Assembly: GCF_036689865.1 (NCBI RefSeq)
Contig: NZ_JBAHUQ010000037.1
Location: 1-60,567, forward strand
From: Magnetococcus sp. PR-3
GTDB lineage: Bacteria > Pseudomonadota > Magnetococcia > Magnetococcales > Magnetococcaceae
Length of the DNA stretch: 60,567 nucleotides
Direction: 5' to 3'
A program made the translations under genes and the position numbers. This document shows, one piece after another, positions 7,261 through 16,139 of this stretch. The notes beneath the pieces were generated by a model. It made no database searches, was not told the DNA's origin, and saw only the letters and a program-made list of their open reading frames with translations. Position 1 is the first letter of the stretch. Every line of letters starts with the position of its first letter.

Positions 7261-8223
7261 GTGAGTCGTACACTAAAGTTACTTTTATTCCTTCTCTTTA
7301 TTATTGTCATTAATGATCTGCGTAAGGGTGTTGAGTTCTCCTATTATACCACCACTCTCCTCAGTTTAACCGCGTTGTCAGTCATTGTACTGCTTGCTCG
7401 GAACCAGGGTATTGATCGCTATAATCGGGGTATGCAAGCGTATCGAAACCATCAATTCGAACCTGCATTGTCTTTGTTTATAAAGGCCACCAAATTAGGT
7501 GGGGTGGAAGCCTATAATGTGCTGGGGGTTATGGCGGTTTTAGGGGAGGGCGGGCATAAAGACCTAACCAAGGCTGCCTACTATTTTAAATGGGGGGCCT
7601 TTTGGCGAATTGCTGAAGCGCAGGAGAACCTTGGTCACTGTTATGCTAAAGGTCATGGTGTGGCGCTTGATCTTTCCAAGGCTGTAAAATATTTAACCAA
7701 AGCAGCTGAGAAAGAGGAGGCTTCGGCACAAGTTAAGCTTGGGGTGTTGTATTGGAACAAGCCTGGTGTTCATGAACATAACCGGGAAAAAGATTATGCC
7801 CATGCTTATTACTGGTTCGAAAAGGCAGCTTATCAACAAGACCCTCAAGGACTGTATTGGTTAAGCTTGGCTTATGAAATGGGTCAAGGGGTTGAGAAGG
7901 ATGGTAGCAAAGCATTAAAAGCCATGATGCAATCTGCAGAGATCGGGGGGCTTGATGCTTTATGTGCCTTGGGGGTGCGCTATCTCAATGGGCATGGTGT
8001 CACAAAAAATGAAGAAACGGCTGTCGCTTATTTTCAACAAGCAACAGAGTTGGGGCATGCAGAGGGGCCATGGTTGTTAGCTCTTGCCTATAGAGATGGA
8101 ACAGGGGTGGCACCTAATAAGACCCGAGCACTGCATTGGGCCAAATGTGCAGAAGATCGGGGCTACTGGCAGGCCGAAGCCTTGCGAGAAGCGCTGGAGC
8201 AGGACCTTAAGATAAACGCCTGA
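7261..8223 (+). CDS. Membrane-anchored Sel1-repeat protein
   Basis: A 320-residue protein with two N-terminal hydrophobic segments (about 5-20 and 31-47) followed by about six Sel1-like (TPR-related) repeats. They show the pattern L-G-x2-Y-x3-G-x-G-V-x2-D-x2-K-A followed by Y-x3-A-A. Such repeats form scaffolds for protein interactions. The repeat domain probably faces one side of the inner membrane, but the side is not clear. The GTG at 7261 is preferred over the one at 7252 because AGGTGG then sits five bases upstream. It lies 61 bases after the DAC-like gene and may be co-transcribed. A partnership in nucleotide signalling is inference. No terminator is evident before the convergent yejB. 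Confidence 0.85.
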   Translation: MSRTLKLLLFLLFIIVINDLRKGVEFSYYTTTLLSLTALSVIVLLARNQGIDRYNRGMQAYRNHQFEPALSLFIKATKLGGVEAYNVLGVMAVLGEGGHKDLTKAAYYFKWGAFWRIAEAQENLGHCYAKGHGVALDLSKAVKYLTKAAEKEEASAQVKLGVLYWNKPGVHEHNREKDYAHAYYWFEKAAYQQDPQGLYWLSLAYEMGQGVEKDGSKALKAMMQSAEIGGLDALCALGVRYLNGHGVTKNEETAVAYFQQATELGHAEGPWLLALAYRDGTGVAPNKTRALHWAKCAEDRGYWQAEALREALEQDLKINA

Positions 8224-8366
8224 GGATCTGCAAACGCATGTCAGGCATTACGTACAAAGAGGTTATCCTGTGTTTTTTTTGGAGAGATACCAGCCCTCCC
8301 CCTAGGTTGCGGTGCGTATGCTTGACCGCTGAATGGTTAAACGAGGGTGTTTTTTACCTGCCCCCT

Positions 8367-9416
8367 TTACCCTTCATGTTCAAAGGTTATGCGAGGGTCA
8401 ACCAGGACATAGGTGATGTCTGTAATGAGTTTTGAAATCAGCCCTAATAGGGTGAAAAAGTAGAGGGTAGCCATGACTACAGGGTAGTCTCGATTGATAA
8501 TGGATTCATAGCCCAATAATCCGAGTCCATCCAAGCTAAAGATGGTCTCAATGAGTAAGCTACCACTAAAAAATGCCCCGACAAAAGCGGAAGGAAACCC
8601 GGTAACCAGAGGAATCAGTGCATTACGGAATACATGCCCGTAGAGTACCTGCCGTTCCCCCAGCCCTTTTGCACGTGCGGTAATGACATACTGTTTAGAA
8701 ATCTCTTCCAAAAAACTATTTTTGGTGAGCATGGTCATGACTGCAAAAGAACCCACCACAGACGCGGTAATGGGCAACACCATATGCCACAAATAGTCGG
8801 CGATCTGGGCAGGCCAAGATAGGCTCTCCCAATTATCAGAAACCAGCCCTCTCAAGGGAAAAATATCCCAGAAGCTTCCCCCACCGAATAAGACCAGCAG
8901 CATAATACCCAATACAAAACCTGGGATAGAGTAGCCAGCCAGGACCAAAATAGAGGTCATAGAGTCAAACCGGCTGCCATGTTGCACGGCTTTACGAATA
9001 CCTAAGGGGATACTGATCAAGTAGGTAAGAAGAAAGGTCCATACCCCTAAGGATATTGAGACAGGTAGTTTTTCCACAACCAGCTCGGTCACGCTTTTAT
9101 GGTGGTAGTAGGAGTGACCGAACTCAAAGGTGATAAAATTACCAACCATTTGAATAAAACGTTCGTGAGCTGGTTTATCAAAGCCATACAGTTTTTTTAA
9201 CTGTTCAATCTGCTCATTATCCAGCCCTTTAGCGGCACGGTAACCTGCACCGCCACCACTGCTAACCTCACCACCACCTTCACTCTTTTCTAGAAGTGCC
9301 ACCATGCGCTCTACGGGGCCGCCCGGTACAAACTGAATAACCGCAAAGGTGATGATCATAATCCCCAATAGGGTGGGGATCATAAGCAGTAAGCGGCGAA
9401 GAATATAGGTGAGCAT
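8367..9416 (-). CDS. yejB: Peptide ABC transporter permease, YejB type
   Basis: A 349-residue inner-membrane permease of the oligopeptide/microcin C ABC importer family. It opens with the typical M-L-x-Y-I-L-R-R-L-L-L-M-I-P-T-L-L-G-I and has about six hydrophobic segments. The EAA loop is seen as I-T-A-R-A-K-G-L near 247. A Gly/Ser/Glu-rich insertion at about 45-60, before the periplasmic loop, is typical of YejB-like proteins. It lies 18 bases after yejA. The usual downstream permease yejE and ATPase yejF are absent: the next gene is the convergent Sel1 gene. The importer therefore needs partners encoded elsewhere or is incomplete here. Confidence 0.9.
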   Translation of the reverse strand: MLTYILRRLLLMIPTLLGIMIITFAVIQFVPGGPVERMVALLEKSEGGGEVSSGGGAGYRAAKGLDNEQIEQLKKLYGFDKPAHERFIQMVGNFITFEFGHSYYHHKSVTELVVEKLPVSISLGVWTFLLTYLISIPLGIRKAVQHGSRFDSMTSILVLAGYSIPGFVLGIMLLVLFGGGSFWDIFPLRGLVSDNWESLSWPAQIADYLWHMVLPITASVVGSFAVMTMLTKNSFLEEISKQYVITARAKGLGERQVLYGHVFRNALIPLVTGFPSAFVGAFFSGSLLIETIFSLDGLGLLGYESIINRDYPVVMATLYFFTLLGLISKLITDITYVLVDPRITFEHEG

Positions 9417-9434
9417 GAGGCTAAATAACTCCGC

Positions 9435-11222
9435 TTATCTCTTAGGTTCCGTTTTGCTCCACCAGCTCATAACCCAGCTTGAGGGCTGGTAATATAGGGG
9501 CAGTTCGGTTGGATAGGCATAGTGCTTATAGTAGGCAATACGGTGGTAGGGAATATGCCAGTTTGGAATAACATAATAGCCTGCGCGCAAGACTCGATCC
9601 AAGGCGTGGGTTGCTGTGAGCAATTCCTGTCGGCTTTTGGCGTAGATCATGGCATGAACCAAACTGTCGATGGCTGCGCTCTTTAAGCCAATGATATTGC
9701 GGCTTCCTTCTTGATCTGCCGTATCGCTGTGCCAATATCCATGTTGCTCATTTCCTGGCGACAAAGATTGGCCAAAGGAAGAGACCACCATATCAAAATC
9801 AAAACTACGGATACGTCGCATGTAGAGAGAGGCGTCTACTGTGCGGTACTTAAGGGTAATCCCCAGCTTTTTTAAATTGGCAACCATGGGGGCCATAATG
9901 CGTTCAAAACCAGCCTGTGCCAGCACCATATCGATAACAAAAGGTTGGCCATTTTTTACCAGCTGACGGTTGGGGCCCATTTTCCAACCAGCTTCTTTCA
10001 GCAGTTTCATGGCCTGCCTCAGATTTCCCCGTAGACCACGAGGGCCTAGTGTTGATGGGGGCTGAGGGGCCTCCCCAAAAACCTCGGCAGGGAGCTCTTT
10101 TGCCCAAGGTTGCAACAAGGCTAATTCAGCTGGGGTTGGTTTGCCCTTGGCCGCCAGTTCAGAGTTATCAAAATAACTGGCTGTACGGGTGTATTGGCCG
10201 TAAAAGAGATTTTTATTGCTCCACTCAAAATCAAAGGCCAATGAGAGCGCTTGACGTACCCGGCGGTCTTGAAAAAGTGGCTTGCGAAGGTTTAAGACGA
10301 AGCCTTGCATGCCTTGAACATTTTGATGGGGTAGGGTGGTCTTGATGATCTTACCGCTCTTAAAATGGTCCCCGGTATAGTCCCGAGCCCACTGTTTGGA
10401 GTGGAAGACATGAACAAACTCAAACTCCCCAGCTTTAAAGGCTTCTAGAGCGACGGTCGCGTCTTTGAAGTATTTAATGGTTACCCGTTCAAAGTTGTAA
10501 AACCCCTTTTGGGTAGGGAGTGACCAGCCCCAATAGTTGGGGTTACGTTTGTAGGTAATAGTTTTACCCGGATCAACCCGTTCCACCACATAGGGTCCTG
10601 AACCCATTGCAGGCGTTAGGGACTCCTTACCAAAAGGGTGCTGATCAAAAAAGGCTTTACTTAAGATCGGCAGCTGGCCCGTTATGAGCGGGAGTTCCGG
10701 ATTCTTGCGGGCAAAGTGAAAGGTGACCGTGTGTGTGTCTATGGCCTCTGCTTTGTTGATATCCCGCCAGTAGCTGTTGTAATGCGGATGCGCTTTTTCT
10801 GTACGCAAAATCTCCAGTGAGAACAGAACATCAGCACTGGTTACGGGGGTTCCATCCGAAAATTTAGCAGCGGGGTTAAGCTTGTAGGTGACAGACATGC
10901 CACTCTTAGCAACAGAAACCTCTTGAGCCAAGAGTTCATATTGGGAAAAAGGCTCATCCAGTGCACTGGTTGCTAGAGTCTGAAAAACCAACGAACCCAG
11001 CATATCTGGTGCTTCCCCTTTTAAGGTAAAGGGGTTCATTTTGTCAAATCCACCCAAAGACCACATGGTGAGGGTGCCGCCAATAGGGGCATTGGGGTTG
11101 ACGTAATCAAAGTGTTTAAAATCTGCAGGGTATTTCAGATCTCCCCATCGACTGAGACCATGGTCAGCCAAGGCATGGAAGGGAAGTAGGGTCAGCAGGA
11201 GTAGCCAGCCAATTTTTTTCAT
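9435..11222 (-). CDS. yejA: Periplasmic solute-binding protein, YejA type
   Basis: A 595-residue extracellular solute-binding protein (SBP family 5) of the YejA group, which captures short peptides such as microcin C for import. A signal peptide is clear: K-K then a leucine-rich core ending H-A-L-A. The mature protein opens H-G-L-S-R-W-G-D-L-K-Y, a YejA hallmark. Further family features are P-N-A-P-I-G-G-T-L and the G-S-G-P-Y-V-V-E strand near 210. Length matches E. coli YejA (604). The ATG at 11222 follows AGGTG; a GTG two codons earlier is less likely. It is transcribed toward yejB and diverges from the Memo-AMMECR1 gene, sharing a gap of about 100 bases. Confidence 0.9.
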   Translation of the reverse strand: MKKIGWLLLLTLLPFHALADHGLSRWGDLKYPADFKHFDYVNPNAPIGGTLTMWSLGGFDKMNPFTLKGEAPDMLGSLVFQTLATSALDEPFSQYELLAQEVSVAKSGMSVTYKLNPAAKFSDGTPVTSADVLFSLEILRTEKAHPHYNSYWRDINKAEAIDTHTVTFHFARKNPELPLITGQLPILSKAFFDQHPFGKESLTPAMGSGPYVVERVDPGKTITYKRNPNYWGWSLPTQKGFYNFERVTIKYFKDATVALEAFKAGEFEFVHVFHSKQWARDYTGDHFKSGKIIKTTLPHQNVQGMQGFVLNLRKPLFQDRRVRQALSLAFDFEWSNKNLFYGQYTRTASYFDNSELAAKGKPTPAELALLQPWAKELPAEVFGEAPQPPSTLGPRGLRGNLRQAMKLLKEAGWKMGPNRQLVKNGQPFVIDMVLAQAGFERIMAPMVANLKKLGITLKYRTVDASLYMRRIRSFDFDMVVSSFGQSLSPGNEQHGYWHSDTADQEGSRNIIGLKSAAIDSLVHAMIYAKSRQELLTATHALDRVLRAGYYVIPNWHIPYHRIAYYKHYAYPTELPLYYQPSSWVMSWWSKTEPKR

Positions 11223-11326
11223 GATCACCTACAGCGTTTATGGTTAACTGAAAGAAAACGTCTTATGGAGAATGGCGTTAATCTCGGCGGAATGCAAGGT
11301 TACCCAAGGTGTTTGAGGATCGAACA

Positions 11327-12775
11327 ATGGCATCCATTAAAGTTACACTCAGTAGTGCCAAACCCCGCGCTAAAGTTGTACCCAAAGCGTCGGCTCCCAA
11401 AAGCTATCAGCGGATACGCCCACCTGCTGTGGCTGGTATGTTCTATCCGGGTGAGGAAAATGAGCTTCGCCAACTGGTGCAGAATCTTCTTAAACAGGCA
11501 CCGCAACTGCACTCGCATGAGCCCCGTGCTTTTGTGGCTCCCCATGCGGGATACCGCTACTCGGGGTTAACCGCAGCCTATGCCTACAAAACTCTGCAGG
11601 CGGCAAAAAAAGAGAAGCCGAGGCGGGTGTTTTTAATCGGTCCCAGCCACAGGGTCTATCTAGAGGGAGCCTCCTTAGGTCGGTACGATGCTTATAAAAC
11701 CCCATTAGGGCTCATTGAGCTTGATCTTGCCCTGATTGAGCGCATGGTGAAAAATGAACCTGATCTTTCGGCAGATCCTGCGGCACATGCCCAAGAGCAC
11801 TCGTTGGAGGTACACCTTCCCTTCCTGCAGGAACAGCTCAAGCATTTTACACTGGTGCCCATGGTTTTTGGCAAGATGGAGCCCTCTCGGGTTGCGGAAA
11901 TTCTTGCCAAATACAGTGAGGAAGAGGATCTGATTGTTGGCTCGTCCGACCTCTCCCATTTTTATGACTATGATAAAGCTGTGGCACTGGATACCACCTG
12001 TAATAAGGCTCTGCTGGATATGGATCTGGAGACCATGGCGAGCTGTGAGGCGTGTGGAAATATTGCCATTCGTGCGCTCATGCAAACTGCCCAGAAAAAA
12101 GGGTGGCAGCCAGAGTTGGCCGATTATCGAAACTCAGGAGATACTGCTGGGGATAAAAGTCGGGTGGTGGGGTATGCCAGTTATCTGTTTATGGAGGAAA
12201 CGCCTGTGGCTGAGAAAGCTCCGGATCTGTCAGCGTTGCCGGGATTAGTTAGAACACACCTGCAAGGGGTGTTGGAGGGTAAAGCGGGTATGGATGTTCA
12301 GGCACTGGCTAAACGTGACCCTATGTTTGAGCAGCCAGGAGCGACATTTATTACTCTAACCAAAAACGGGCAACTTCGTGGATGTATTGGTTCACTGCAG
12401 GCCCACCGTACTTTAGCCGATGATCTGTTGGCCAATGGTGTGTCGGCGGCATTAAAAGATCCCCGCTTTCCCGCTGTAACCCGTGAAGAGCTGGATGATC
12501 TACGGGTTGAAGTCTCGTTGCTGACAGAGCCGGTTAAATTGGTCTATTCCGATACGCAAGATCTTTTACATAAACTCAAACCTGGGGTGCATGGCGTTAT
12601 TCTTTCCATGGGCATGCGCCGGGGTACCTTCTTACCCCAGGTTTGGGAACAGCTACCGACCACAGAGCAGTTTTTAAACCATTTATGTAAAAAAGCGGGC
12701 TTGGATGGTCAGTGCTGGAAAAACAATCCTGAGATCTCAGTTTATACGGTAGAAAAAGTGAAAGAAGCGTTGTGA
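11327..12775 (+). CDS. Memo-AMMECR1 fusion (AmmeMemoRadiSam proteins B and A)
   Basis: A 482-residue fusion. Residues about 25-285 are a Memo-like domain (P-P-A-V-A-G-M-F-Y-P-G-E, P-H-A-G-Y-R-Y-S-G, G-P-S-H-R-V-Y, E-H-S-L-E-V-H-L-P-F-L, S-S-D-L-S-H-F). Its histidines resemble the metal site of the extradiol-dioxygenase fold. Residues about 300-482 are an AMMECR1 domain with the signature L-R-G-C-I-G-S-L and L-R-V-E-V-S-L-L. These proteins commonly occur with a radical SAM enzyme as the AmmeMemoRadiSam system, whose biochemical role is still poorly defined. No radical SAM gene is nearby. The ATG at 11327 has GAGG eight bases upstream; a GTG at 11309 is less likely. Confidence 0.9.
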   Translation: MASIKVTLSSAKPRAKVVPKASAPKSYQRIRPPAVAGMFYPGEENELRQLVQNLLKQAPQLHSHEPRAFVAPHAGYRYSGLTAAYAYKTLQAAKKEKPRRVFLIGPSHRVYLEGASLGRYDAYKTPLGLIELDLALIERMVKNEPDLSADPAAHAQEHSLEVHLPFLQEQLKHFTLVPMVFGKMEPSRVAEILAKYSEEEDLIVGSSDLSHFYDYDKAVALDTTCNKALLDMDLETMASCEACGNIAIRALMQTAQKKGWQPELADYRNSGDTAGDKSRVVGYASYLFMEETPVAEKAPDLSALPGLVRTHLQGVLEGKAGMDVQALAKRDPMFEQPGATFITLTKNGQLRGCIGSLQAHRTLADDLLANGVSAALKDPRFPAVTREELDDLRVEVSLLTEPVKLVYSDTQDLLHKLKPGVHGVILSMGMRRGTFLPQVWEQLPTTEQFLNHLCKKAGLDGQCWKNNPEISVYTVEKVKEAL

Positions 12776-13013
12776 GTCGGAATGAAGGGTGGAGTCTGAC
12801 GGTTTGATAGGTCGCTTTTACCGAGTGCAAGCCAGCGTATATTTAACCCGACCGTTCTCCTTTTTTAGTGGCCTTGATCGACAGCTATACAAGTAATTGT
12901 GCTGAAGTGTTTGCTGTATAAGCCCGATGATGATCCTAGATAGGTATCTCGGGTTACGCATATTTATGTTAGGCGTAACGGGCATCCGGTTATCCCTTAA
13001 AAAAGAGTAAGCT
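12776..13013. other. Short intergenic region with a hairpin
   Basis: It contains the inverted repeat GTTACGC/GCGTAAC (12953-12979, 13-base loop), and an imperfect CCCGA/TCGGG pair just upstream. No U-tract, riboswitch or small gene is recognisable. It may hold the promoter of the YdjM-like gene. Confidence 0.35.
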
Positions 13014-13709
13014 ATGGCAGGATTTCATACCCATTTGACGGTTGGTGCGGTTGCTTCTGGCATGGCAGCAACGGGCCTATATGCAGGTGGTGTTGCATCG
13101 CCTCTAGAGGTCGCCCTCTATTTTAGTTGTGGTACCGTTGCCTCTTTACTGCCGGATATTGATTCTGACAACTCCACCATACTCAGTGTGGTCTTTACCT
13201 TTGTTTCCGTGCTTTTGGCTTTTGCGGTGTTATTTGGACAGCCAGCTACCAAAGGGCTATCTGGTCTAGAGCTGTTTCTCTTGTGGGCTGGGTTGTTTGC
13301 CGCCATGCGGATTGGTGTGTTTGAAGTATTTACCCGCATGACTGTGCATCGGGGGATTTTTCACTCCATACCAGCAGCCATTCTGTTTGGTGTTCTGACG
13401 GTTATTATGCTGCATCATGCTTTTCGCGTGCCTACTTTAACCGCATGGGTTGCCGGTGGTTTTATCACCATTGGGTTTATTGTGCATCTGCTGCTGGATG
13501 AAGTGTATAGCCTTAACCTGACGGGTCGTCATGTTAAACGATCGTTTGGTACCGCCTGTAAGCTGTGGAGCAAAGATCTCTATGCAACAACAGCTCTCTA
13601 TAGTGTGACCTTGTTGGCTTTATGGCTGGCTCCACAAGCTGAACTGTTGTTTGACCATCGCATCTATCAGTTGGCTTGGCACTCTGTGGTAACAAGTTGG
13701 TTGCCTTAA
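13014..13709 (+). CDS. YdjM-like membrane-bound metal-dependent hydrolase
   Basis: A 231-residue integral membrane protein of the YdjM/YvsG (DUF457) family. Possible metal-binding residues are visible in the family order: H-T-H near residue 5, L-P-D-I-D-S-D-N near 45, H-R-G-I-F-H-S near 110-116 and H-L-L-L-D-E near 155. Several hydrophobic segments lie between these motifs. The family is thought to hydrolyse a membrane-associated substrate, but no substrate is established. E. coli ydjM is under LexA control; I see no convincing LexA box here. The gene stands alone and ends before a bidirectional terminator shared with the convergent ppiD. Confidence 0.85.
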   Translation: MAGFHTHLTVGAVASGMAATGLYAGGVASPLEVALYFSCGTVASLLPDIDSDNSTILSVVFTFVSVLLAFAVLFGQPATKGLSGLELFLLWAGLFAAMRIGVFEVFTRMTVHRGIFHSIPAAILFGVLTVIMLHHAFRVPTLTAWVAGGFITIGFIVHLLLDEVYSLNLTGRHVKRSFGTACKLWSKDLYATTALYSVTLLALWLAPQAELLFDHRIYQLAWHSVVTSWLP

Positions 13710-13910
13710 AAATCATGTGGTATATTTGTGCCTACGGTTTTTGCTGATATAGCGGTGGCCAAGCCTGTTAACCTTGCGCTCTTCATTTTTATTCTATGTG
13801 GCTCTTATCCTCTGCCTGTAAACTTCACTCACCACCAGATTCTTCCTCATCCACTCCACGCCTGTGGTCTCTTACTGTTGGCGTTTATGTTTGATGGTGC
13901 GGCTTAATAA

Positions 13911-13943
13911 AAAAAGGGCCAGGAGATTATCCTGGCCCTTTTT
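13911..13943. terminator. Bidirectional intrinsic terminator
   Basis: A 14-base perfect stem, AAAAAGGGCCAGGA/TCCTGGCCCTTTTT, with loop GATTA. The A- and T-runs at either end make it work in both directions. It lies between the convergent YdjM-like gene and ppiD. Confidence 0.92.
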
Positions 13944-13964
13944 GGTGTTCTGCTCTTAGGTTCC

Positions 13965-15875
13965 TTAAAGGTTATCAAAAACCTTGGGATCCATGGTTAT
14001 TTCAGCATGCTTGCGTCGCCACATCATAAAGGCTTCTTGCATCTCGTTACCGAGCATGCCGCTAAAGCCTTGCGCTAGCTGCGGATTTTTAAGCATTTCC
14101 GCATCAACCTGCCCCGGTGTTACGCCTGTGAGTTTAAGAACATACCGACGGTTGCCATCTGAAATAACCGTTTGATAGAGCGGTTTTTCCAAGGCTGTAC
14201 GGAATGCTGCTTGGCGAACGGTGGCGGGGACTTTGCTCTCTTTATCCCCAGCGGTGAAGGCGTCAGGGCTCAGCGTTTGGATCTGCGCATGTTTCTTAGC
14301 AGCTTCCTGCCAGCTTTGGCCCTCTTTTAGGGCTTTTAGTGCGGCATCCATGACATCTTTACCCTGGGTTTGGGCTTTTTCTGTGCGATAAGCGGTCAGC
14401 AGTTCCGTGCGGACTGATTTTAGAGGTTTAAGCGTTGGCTCTTGGCGTTCGATGACTTCCACAACAAAGTAGCGATTATCCGAAAGCTCAACCAGGGTGC
14501 TACGCTCTCCATTGAGAGTGGAGAAGGTGACCTCATGGAACTTGGCCTCTTTTTCTATAGAGACTGTACCATCCAGCTTACTGTATTCAATCCAATCGGT
14601 CTCTTTATAGTGCAAGTTAAGATCTTTACCGATGGACGCTAGGGAGTCCCCAGAGGCCAGCATGTCCTCTAAAGCAATAGATTTGTTATAGACAGCTTCT
14701 CCTGCTCCATCTTGGAAGAGCAAGGCTTCAATCTCTGCTTTTACAGCTGACAGAGGCTTGGTGCCTTCACCTTCAATGCCATCAACCACGATCAAGTGGT
14801 ATCCAAAGGGGGTCTCTACGACATCAGATACTGTGCCTGCTTCCAGCTCAAAAGCTACTTTTTCAAAGCTGGGGACCAAACCTGAGCCTTTTTGGAACTT
14901 ACCCAGGCTACCGCCCATATTGGCTGTGATATCTTCAGAAAGTGCTTTGGCCACATCGGCAAAGGCTTCACCATTAGCTAAGCGTGCCTTGGCATCATCT
15001 ATTTTCTTTTGTGCGGCTGTTTTGGCGGCTTCATCCCCAGCTTTGAACTTGGCCAGGATGTGGCGAATTTGCCGGCTCTCTGCAGATTGGTAGAGATGCT
15101 TACTCTCTTCATAGTGAGCCGCAATCTTGGCATCGTCTATGTTCAGCTCACCACGGATGCTCTCTGCATCCAGTAACAGATAACGAACCTTAGCCCGCTT
15201 TTCTACGGTGTAAGCCTGACGGTTCTGTTCCTGATACGCTCGCAGTGCTTCATCACCTGGATCTTCTACCTCAGCCAGGGTGCTTTGGTCGAGGACCATG
15301 AGCTCTACTTGGCGTTTCTCACTCTCTTGTTTGAGCATGCTTTCTAAGAGCAGGGTAGGGGCTGTGGCAACGTTGGTCAGGCCTTGGGCTAAGTGAGCCC
15401 GTGCATGACGTACCACTGTATCGGCCTCGTAGCTTTTTGGATCTAAGCGGTTTTGGCGCAAGATATTGCGGTAGAGGCTATCATTAAACTGACCGTCACG
15501 TTGGAACATGGGGTCATTGGCAATGTTCTCTTGCAATCCCTTAGGGGAGAGTGTCATGCCCATGTTCATGGCGCTATGCAGCAGTAAGCGGTCATTAACC
15601 ATACGCTGTAAAAATTCACGGCGTAGCTGTTGGCGAATGAGTGGATTATCTAGAGGCAGATTGCCGAGCTGCTGTTTCTGCTCACGAATAAACGTATCAA
15701 AGGACTGTTGAACATAACTGCGGGAAGCTGACCAATCTTCAACCGTAATGACGGGTTTGTCATTACCAGCATTCCTTAACCCTTCAATGCCCCATACTGA
15801 AAATGAGACGGCAATAAGAATCAGTAGGGTTTTAATCACCCAGCTGTTGGCGCTTTTGCGCATTACATTGAGCAT
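13965..15875 (-). CDS. ppiD: Periplasmic folding factor PpiD-like
   Basis: A 636-residue membrane-anchored chaperone of the SurA_N/parvulin class. A short N-terminal cytoplasmic stretch and one membrane helix (about residues 13-32, I-K-T-L-L-I-L-I-A-V-S-F-S-V-W-G) are followed by a long SurA-like helical domain. A parvulin domain starts at R-Q-I-R-H-I-L-A-K-F and contains F-A-D-V-A-K-x-L-S-E-D, G-G-S-L-G-K-F and E-T-P-F-G-Y-H-L-I. PpiD stands at the SecYEG exit and helps newly exported proteins fold. Length matches E. coli PpiD (623). The ATG at 15875 has GGAG upstream; the longer frame to 15911 adds 12 unlikely residues. Confidence 0.9.
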   Translation of the reverse strand: MLNVMRKSANSWVIKTLLILIAVSFSVWGIEGLRNAGNDKPVITVEDWSASRSYVQQSFDTFIREQKQQLGNLPLDNPLIRQQLRREFLQRMVNDRLLLHSAMNMGMTLSPKGLQENIANDPMFQRDGQFNDSLYRNILRQNRLDPKSYEADTVVRHARAHLAQGLTNVATAPTLLLESMLKQESEKRQVELMVLDQSTLAEVEDPGDEALRAYQEQNRQAYTVEKRAKVRYLLLDAESIRGELNIDDAKIAAHYEESKHLYQSAESRQIRHILAKFKAGDEAAKTAAQKKIDDAKARLANGEAFADVAKALSEDITANMGGSLGKFQKGSGLVPSFEKVAFELEAGTVSDVVETPFGYHLIVVDGIEGEGTKPLSAVKAEIEALLFQDGAGEAVYNKSIALEDMLASGDSLASIGKDLNLHYKETDWIEYSKLDGTVSIEKEAKFHEVTFSTLNGERSTLVELSDNRYFVVEVIERQEPTLKPLKSVRTELLTAYRTEKAQTQGKDVMDAALKALKEGQSWQEAAKKHAQIQTLSPDAFTAGDKESKVPATVRQAAFRTALEKPLYQTVISDGNRRYVLKLTGVTPGQVDAEMLKNPQLAQGFSGMLGNEMQEAFMMWRRKHAEITMDPKVFDNL

Positions 15876-15986
15876 GCTGCCCACTCCATCGTTTTGGCCA
15901 AAACAGGTCATTCAGGAAAAAGCTAAACCGCTACTCTATCTACAGCGGCATCCAGGTTCAACCTCTGACGCGCACTCGGGTGTGAA

Positions 15987-16006
15987 AAAGCGCCAGCTTT
16001 TTTTAG
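15987..16006. terminator. Weak terminator-like hairpin
   Basis: AAAAAGC-GCCA-GCTTTTTTT forms a short 7-base stem with T-run, lying between the divergent ppiD and ribF. Its short G/C core makes it weak, and no upstream plus-strand gene needs it. Confidence 0.3.
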
Positions 16007-16139
16007 ATAAGAGCCCCCTTTATTTCCTATCCATAGCTGAGGTATTCTAAATAGCTTACTACGGAGCGGGATCAAAAGTGGCTGTTTCGGGTGCTGTTAA
16101 GGATTCAAACAGGTTACTTTGAAGGATAAGGTTGCATAC

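Noticed and set aside
8238-8435. A 65-codon plus-strand frame between the Sel1 and yejB genes
   Set aside because: It runs into the 3' end of yejB, has no ribosome site and no recognisable features.
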